From contig CAVVVW010000019.1 in the NCBI GenBank assembly GCA_963751775.1, positions 248,001 through 312,000 on the forward strand: a DNA stretch of 64,000 bases, given 5' to 3'. Made by a program: the position numbers and the translations under genes. Within the stretch, counting starts at the first letter, position 1. Each line of letters begins with the position of its first letter. This document shows, piece by piece, positions 59,982 to 64,000 of the stretch. Source of the stretch: CADEEN01 sp963751775. Lineage in GTDB: Bacteria > Pseudomonadota > Gammaproteobacteria > Burkholderiales > Burkholderiaceae_C. The notes under the pieces are model-generated. The model was not told the DNA's origin. It searched no databases and worked only from the letters and a program-made list of their open reading frames with translations.

Positions 59982-61227
59982 TCAAACGCTCGTCACCGCG
60001 CCATCGCGCCGCGGCGCGGCCGGCTCGGTCCGCGTTCGCGATGGCTCGCGCGGCAGCAACAGCAGCACCGCCGCACTGAACAGGGCCACGCCGGCCATCA
60101 CGGCAAACAAGGTTGCGAAGCCGGCCGCCTTCACGGCGGGCCCCAGCGCCCACACCGCCGCCGAGCTGATCGCCAGCGAGATCGCCAGGCGCATGCCGGC
60201 GACGCGGCTGCGCATGCTGTCGTCGACGAAGCGAACGATCGTGGCATCGGTGAACGGGATGGCACCGAAGATGAAGATCATCGCGCCGAGCAAGGCCAGC
60301 CAGGCCCACCAGCCCGGCGCAAAGGCCGCCAAGCGCGAGCATCGGCGCCTGGGCGAGCACGATCGCCAGCCACATCGGCTTGAGCGGAAAACGGTCGATC
60401 AAGCGGCCCACGATCACCTGCGCCAGGGAGGCCACCGCGTACACCGCACCCAGCAGCAGGCCGAGCGTCGACGGATCGTCTGCCAGGGCGGCGAGGCGCT
60501 CACCCAGCATCTGGCCGTTGCCGTTGGTCGTGAGGTTGAACACCAGCCCGCCCGACGCCGAGGCCACGGTCATCACCGCCAGCACGCGCGCGAACTCGAG
60601 CGGGGCCAGTTGCACGCTGGCCTTGCGCGTGCGCTGCGCGGGTGACTCGCTTTCGCGCGGTGCACGCCACCAGAACAGCAGGCCGAAACCCAGGCAGGCC
60701 AGCCCCGGCAGCGCGAAGGCGGCGCGCCACCCGGCATGCTCGACGAGGACGCCGGTGACGATGGCCGCCGCCGCGATGCCCAGGTTGCCGGCCAGGCCGT
60801 TGATGCCGATGGCCGCACCGGGCTTCGTCGCGTGCTGCACCAGCATCGGGATGCCCACCGGGTGGTAGATCGACGAGAACGCACCCATCAGCGTGAGCGC
60901 GGCGGCCAGCTGCCACGGGCCCCGTGTCGCCGCCACCAGCAGCGCCGACAGGCCCATGCCGAAGAAGAACACCAGCATCATCTGCCGCCGCCCCCATTGA
61001 TCGCCGAGCTTGCCCGCCGGCAGCGAACCCAGGCCGAAGAGCAGGAACGCGCCGGTGCCGAAGGGCATCAGGTCTTCCCAGCGCGCGAGGCCGAAGTCCT
61101 TGGCGATCGCCGCCACCGCGGTGGCGAAGATCAGCAGGAACAGGTGGTCGATGGCGTGCGCGATGTTCAGCAGCAGCGAGACGGAGCGGTGCATGGCAAT
61201 GGATGGCGTGGTGAACGTGGCGCTCAA
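59982..61227 (-). CDS. MFS transporter (one frame break)
   Basis: Twelve-helix major facilitator. It includes SVSLLLNIAHAIDHLFLLIF, the loop 2-3 motif GKLGDQWGRRQMMLVFFFGM, SSIYHPVGIPMLVQHATKPG and GLAGNLGIAAAAIVTGVLVE. An extra base near 60327 breaks the frame before WWAWLALLGAMIFIFGAIPF and DSMRSRVAGMRLAISLAISS. About 414 residues from 61227, or 403 from the ATG at 61194 (MHRSVSLLL), which looks more natural. The YHPVGIPML motif resembles fosmidomycin-resistance-like transporters. Substrate unknown. Followed by the LanC-like remnant. Confidence 0.85.
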
Positions 61228-61382
61228 CTGCGCAACTTCAGCGCTGGATTGTGCTGTGCTTTCAGCTTAGCCGCCCTCTCGGGGCGGATCACCGCGCCCG
61301 AGTTCTACGCTGCGACGAACATCGTCGACCGCGGCGACGTAGGCCGCCACCGCGGCGACGTACCGGCCGGGCCCTGACGGGC

Positions 61383-63109
61383 TCAGTAGCCCAGCGCCAG
61401 GCCCGAATTTCGCCGCGGGTCGTTGGCGCCGTAGAAGCGGTTCTTGCCGACCGGCGTGCCGCCCAGCGTCGGCGCACCGACCAGGATCGCGGCCAGGTGG
61501 TTGGCCGGCTGCGGGTTGGTGAACTTGTGGCCCTTGGCTTGGAGGATCTGCAGCGTATCGGGGCTGAGCGCAAAGTTCTCGACGCTCGTCGCCTCGGGCA
61601 GCCACTGCTGGTGAAAGCGCGGCGCATCGACGGCCTCCTGCACGTTCATGCCATAGTCGATCAGGTTGACGATGGTGTGCAGCACCGCCGTGATGATGCG
61701 GCTGCCGCCCGGCGTGCCGAGCACCAGCACCGGCTTGCCGTCCTTGCTGACGATGGTCGGGCTCATCGAACTGAGCGGGCGCTTGCCCGGCGCGATCGCA
61801 TTGGCCTGGCCCTGGACCAGGCCGTACACGTTGGGCACGCCGGGTTTGGCCGTGAAGTCGTCCATCTCGTTGTTCAGCAGCACGCCGGTCGAGGGCACCG
61901 TGACCTTGGCACCGAACCACTCGTTGAGGGTGTAGGTGACCGCCACCGCATTGCCGAACCTGTCGACGATCGAGTAATGGGTGGTGTTGCTGCCCTCGTG
62001 CGGCGGCACGCCGGGCTTGATGTCCTTCGATATGCCGGCTTTGGCCGGATCGATCGCGGCGCGGATCTGGCCGGCATAGCCCTTGTCGAGCAGGCGCGCC
62101 AGCGGGTTGATCACGAAGTCGGGGTCGCCGAGGTAGCTGTTGCGATCCATGTAGGCGTGGCGCATGGCTTCGATCTGGTAGTGCACGGCCAGCGCCGATC
62201 GAAAGCCCAGCTCCTTCAACGGATAACCCTCGAGCACGTTGAGGATCTCGCAGACGATGACCCCGCCCGAACTCGGCGGCGGCGCCGAAACGACGTGGTA
62301 GCCGCGGTAGTCGCACTCGATGGGCGCGAGTTCGCGCGTCCGGTACTGGTCCAGGTCGGCCTGCGTGATCAGGCCCTTGCCCGCCGCGCTCGCCGCGGCA
62401 ATGGCTGCTCCGACGGGTCCCTTGTAGAAGCCGTCGACCCCCTTGTCGCTGATCAGCCTGAGCGTCGCGGCCAGGTCCATTTGAACCAGCCTCTGGCCAA
62501 CCGCAAAGGGCTCGCCCTGAGTTCAGGAAGATGGCGGCCGAGGCCGGGTCTTTGCGGAAGGCGGCACTTGCAGTTGACGAGCAGGTCGACATCACCCTGG
62601 TCGAGCACGAAGCCGTCCTGTGCGTAGCGGATGGCGGGCTCGACCAGCGCCGCGCGCTTCATCGTGCCGTAGCGGGCCAGCGCCGTCTCCAGGCCATGCA
62701 CGGAGCCCGGCACTGCCACCGCCAGATGACCGTCCGTGCTCAGACCCTTGACGACGTTGCCGCTCGGGTCGAGGTACATGTTGGCGCTGGCCGCCAGCGG
62801 CGCTTTCTCGCGGAAGTCGAGAAAGGTCTTGCGCCCGTCGGCAAGCTGGATGGTCATGAAGCCACCCCCGCCCAGGTTGCCGGCCGCGGGATAGACCACC
62901 GCCAGTGCGTAGCCCACCGCCACCGCGGCATCGATCGCGTTGCCGCCGTCCTTGAGCACGTCGACGCCGACACGCGTGGCCAGGTGCTGGGCCGTGACGA
63001 CCATGCCGTTCTCGGCCGCCACCGGCGCTACAGAGGCCGCCTGCGCGGCGGCCAGCGCAAGCGCCGTGGCGAAGGCCGCGAGCGCCCGACCCAATCCGTC
63101 TGTCTTCAT
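61383..63109 (-). CDS. ggt: Gamma-glutamyltransferase/glutathione hydrolase (two frame breaks)
   Basis: Periplasmic N-terminal nucleophile enzyme that cleaves gamma-glutamyl bonds of glutathione. Signal peptide (LAAFATALALAAAQAASVA), then VVTAQHLATRVGVDVLKDGG and NLGGGGFMTIQLADGR. The autoprocessing and nucleophile threonine is in HEGSNTTHYSIVDRFGNAVA; the gamma-glutamyl site is KRPLSSMSPTIVSKDGKPVL and LGTPGGSRIITAV. Extra bases near 62572 and 62522 break the frame. Restored length is about 574. The start at 63109 (MKTDGLGRAL) gives the best signal peptide. It lies 43 bp after scoB on the same strand. Confidence 0.93.
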
Positions 63110-63152
63110 CGCCAGCCTCGTTCCTATGAACGGCGGCAATGCTACGTCAGCG

Positions 63153-63791
63153 TCAATGCAAGGGCACGCCGGTCTTGCTTTGCAGTTCCTCGCGTGTCAC
63201 ACCCGGCGCCATCTCGACGACCTTCAGGCCGTGCGGCGTCACGTCGATCACCGCCAGGTCGGTGATGATGCGATCGACGACGCCGACACCGGTCAGCGGC
63301 AGCGTGCACGCGGGCAGGATCTTCAACTCGATGCTGCCGTCCTTCTTCTTCGCCACATGCTCCATCAGCACGACGACGTTCTTCACGCCGCCCACCAGGT
63401 CCATCGCGCCGCCCATGCCCTTGACCATCTTGCCGGGGATCATCCAGTTGGCCAGGTCGCCCTTCTCGCTGACCTGCATCGCGCCCAGGATCGAGAGGTT
63501 GATCTTGCCGCCACGGATCATGGCAAAGCTGTCGTGGCTGCCGAAGATGCTGGAGCCGGGAATCGTCGTCACGGTCTGCTTGCCGGCGTTGATCAGGTCG
63601 GCGTCGACCTCGTCGTCGGTCGGGAACGGGCCGATGCCCAGCATGCCGTTCTCGCTCTGCAGCCAGACCTCGATCTTCGGATCGACGAAGTTGGCCACCA
63701 GCGTCGGCAGCCCGATGCCGAGGTTGACGTAGTAGCCGTCCTGCAGTTCCTTCGCCGCACGGGCTGCCATTTCACTGTGTGTCCAGCTCAT
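63153..63791 (-). CDS. scoB: 3-oxoacid CoA-transferase subunit B
   Basis: Beta subunit of a succinyl-CoA:3-ketoacid CoA-transferase. It has 212 residues. The catalytic glutamate lies in VWLQSENGMLGIGPFP; the N-terminus AARAAKELQDGYYVNLGIGL is conserved, and GGAMDLVGGVKNVVVLMEHV and ILPACTLPLTGVGVVDRIIT follow. It is unbroken. It begins 2 bp after the scoA stop, so the two subunits are in one operon; ketone body or acetoacetate activation is the likely role. Confidence 0.94.
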   Translation of the reverse strand: MSWTHSEMAARAAKELQDGYYVNLGIGLPTLVANFVDPKIEVWLQSENGMLGIGPFPTDDEVDADLINAGKQTVTTIPGSSIFGSHDSFAMIRGGKINLSILGAMQVSEKGDLANWMIPGKMVKGMGGAMDLVGGVKNVVVLMEHVAKKKDGSIELKILPACTLPLTGVGVVDRIITDLAVIDVTPHGLKVVEMAPGVTREELQSKTGVPLH

Positions 63792-63793
63792 AG

Positions 63794-64000
63794 TTAAACG
63801 CCTGCCTTTTCGGTGATCGTGCGCTTCTCGATGCGCTTCTCGGGATGCGCGTTGAGCACGATGCGGTGCACGTAGATGCCCGCCAGGTGCACGCTGTCGG
63901 GCTCGAAGCTGCCGGTCTCGACGATCTCTTCGACCTCGACCACCGTCACCTTGCCGGCCATCGCCACCGCCGGGTTGAAATTGCGCGCGGTCAGGCGGAA
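63794..64000 (-). CDS. scoA: 3-oxoacid CoA-transferase subunit A (C-terminal part; start outside window)
   Basis: The last 68 codons of the alpha subunit are visible, reading TARNFNPAVAMAGKVTVVEV, ETGSFEPDSVHLAGIYVHRI and ending RIEKRTITEKAGV with TAA. These match the C-terminus of SCOT/AtoD-type subunit A. The upstream part lies beyond the right edge. Confidence 0.9.
   Translation of the reverse strand, partial: FRLTARNFNPAVAMAGKVTVVEVEEIVETGSFEPDSVHLAGIYVHRIVLNAHPEKRIEKRTITEKAGV

Overview
The window is a GC-rich chromosomal segment from a betaproteobacterium, most likely of the order Burkholderiales in the Rubrivivax/Leptothrix/Methylibium neighbourhood. That placement is inferred from protein style and gene order: tig-clpP-clpX-lon followed by tRNA-Gly/tRNA-Cys, ilvB-ilvH-ilvC-pssA-leuA, a sigma factor-DUF3619-DUF3106-RDD row, nadE-glnB, and earP-efp. 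No phage, plasmid, CRISPR or complete insertion sequence was seen. The content is mainly core metabolism and housekeeping with a few accessory genes.

Layout. 1-6.65 kb: a histidine utilisation locus, with hutU-hutH leftward and hutC-hutD-hutI-hutF rightward from a control region holding two palindromes that fit HutC operators. 6.7-13.0 kb: a leftward protein quality-control block, tRNA-Leu, tig, clpP, clpX, lon, tRNA-Gly, tRNA-Cys. 13.1-17.5 kb: an RND efflux permease and its membrane fusion lipoprotein behind a TetR-type palindrome. 17.6-22.6 kb: the squalene genes hpnC-hpnD-hpnE, an IclR regulator and the peptidoglycan endopeptidase pbpG. 22.7-28.8 kb: leftward branched-chain amino acid and phospholipid genes (ilvB, ilvH, ilvC, pssA, leuA), with a leucine-rich leader peptide and attenuator-like terminator before leuA. 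29.0-32.3 kb: a rightward row of sigma factor, DUF3619, DUF3106, RDD protein, dgkA and a LOG-family hydrolase. 32.3-41.1 kb: glnB, nadE, a FemAB-like acyltransferase, soluble and membrane pyrophosphatases transcribed divergently, a wax ester synthase/DGAT-type acyltransferase, a Crp/Fnr regulator and tRNA-His. 41.1-49.1 kb: leftward ppiD, tRNA-Val, HU, a tartrate dehydrogenase-like enzyme, a haloacetate dehalogenase-like hydrolase, an EamA transporter, pgsA and uvrC. 49.1-52.7 kb: the translation genes earP, efp and mnmC. 52.8-57.4 kb: a polyamine-type ABC transporter whose two permease genes are separated by two inverted copies of a 225-234 bp repeat with terminal inverted repeats. 57.4-64 kb: rpiA, pyrD, a GNAT acetyltransferase, an MFS transporter with a LanC-like remnant, gamma-glutamyltransferase, and scoB/scoA.

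Quality. About 30 reading-frame breaks interrupt otherwise well conserved genes, including essential ones such as pgsA. Nearly all look like one extra base, and removing that base restores family-typical sequence and length. They are best read as base-calling or assembly insertions. Broken genes are therefore annotated here as full-length genes with a stated break.

Strongest points for follow-up: the leu leader peptide and attenuator (24270-24390), the paired repeat inside the ABC transporter operon (56018-56529), the hairpin abutting the TTG start of the transporter ATPase gene, candidate sites for the Crp/Fnr and IclR regulators, and the dehalogenase-tartrate dehydrogenase-like pair.
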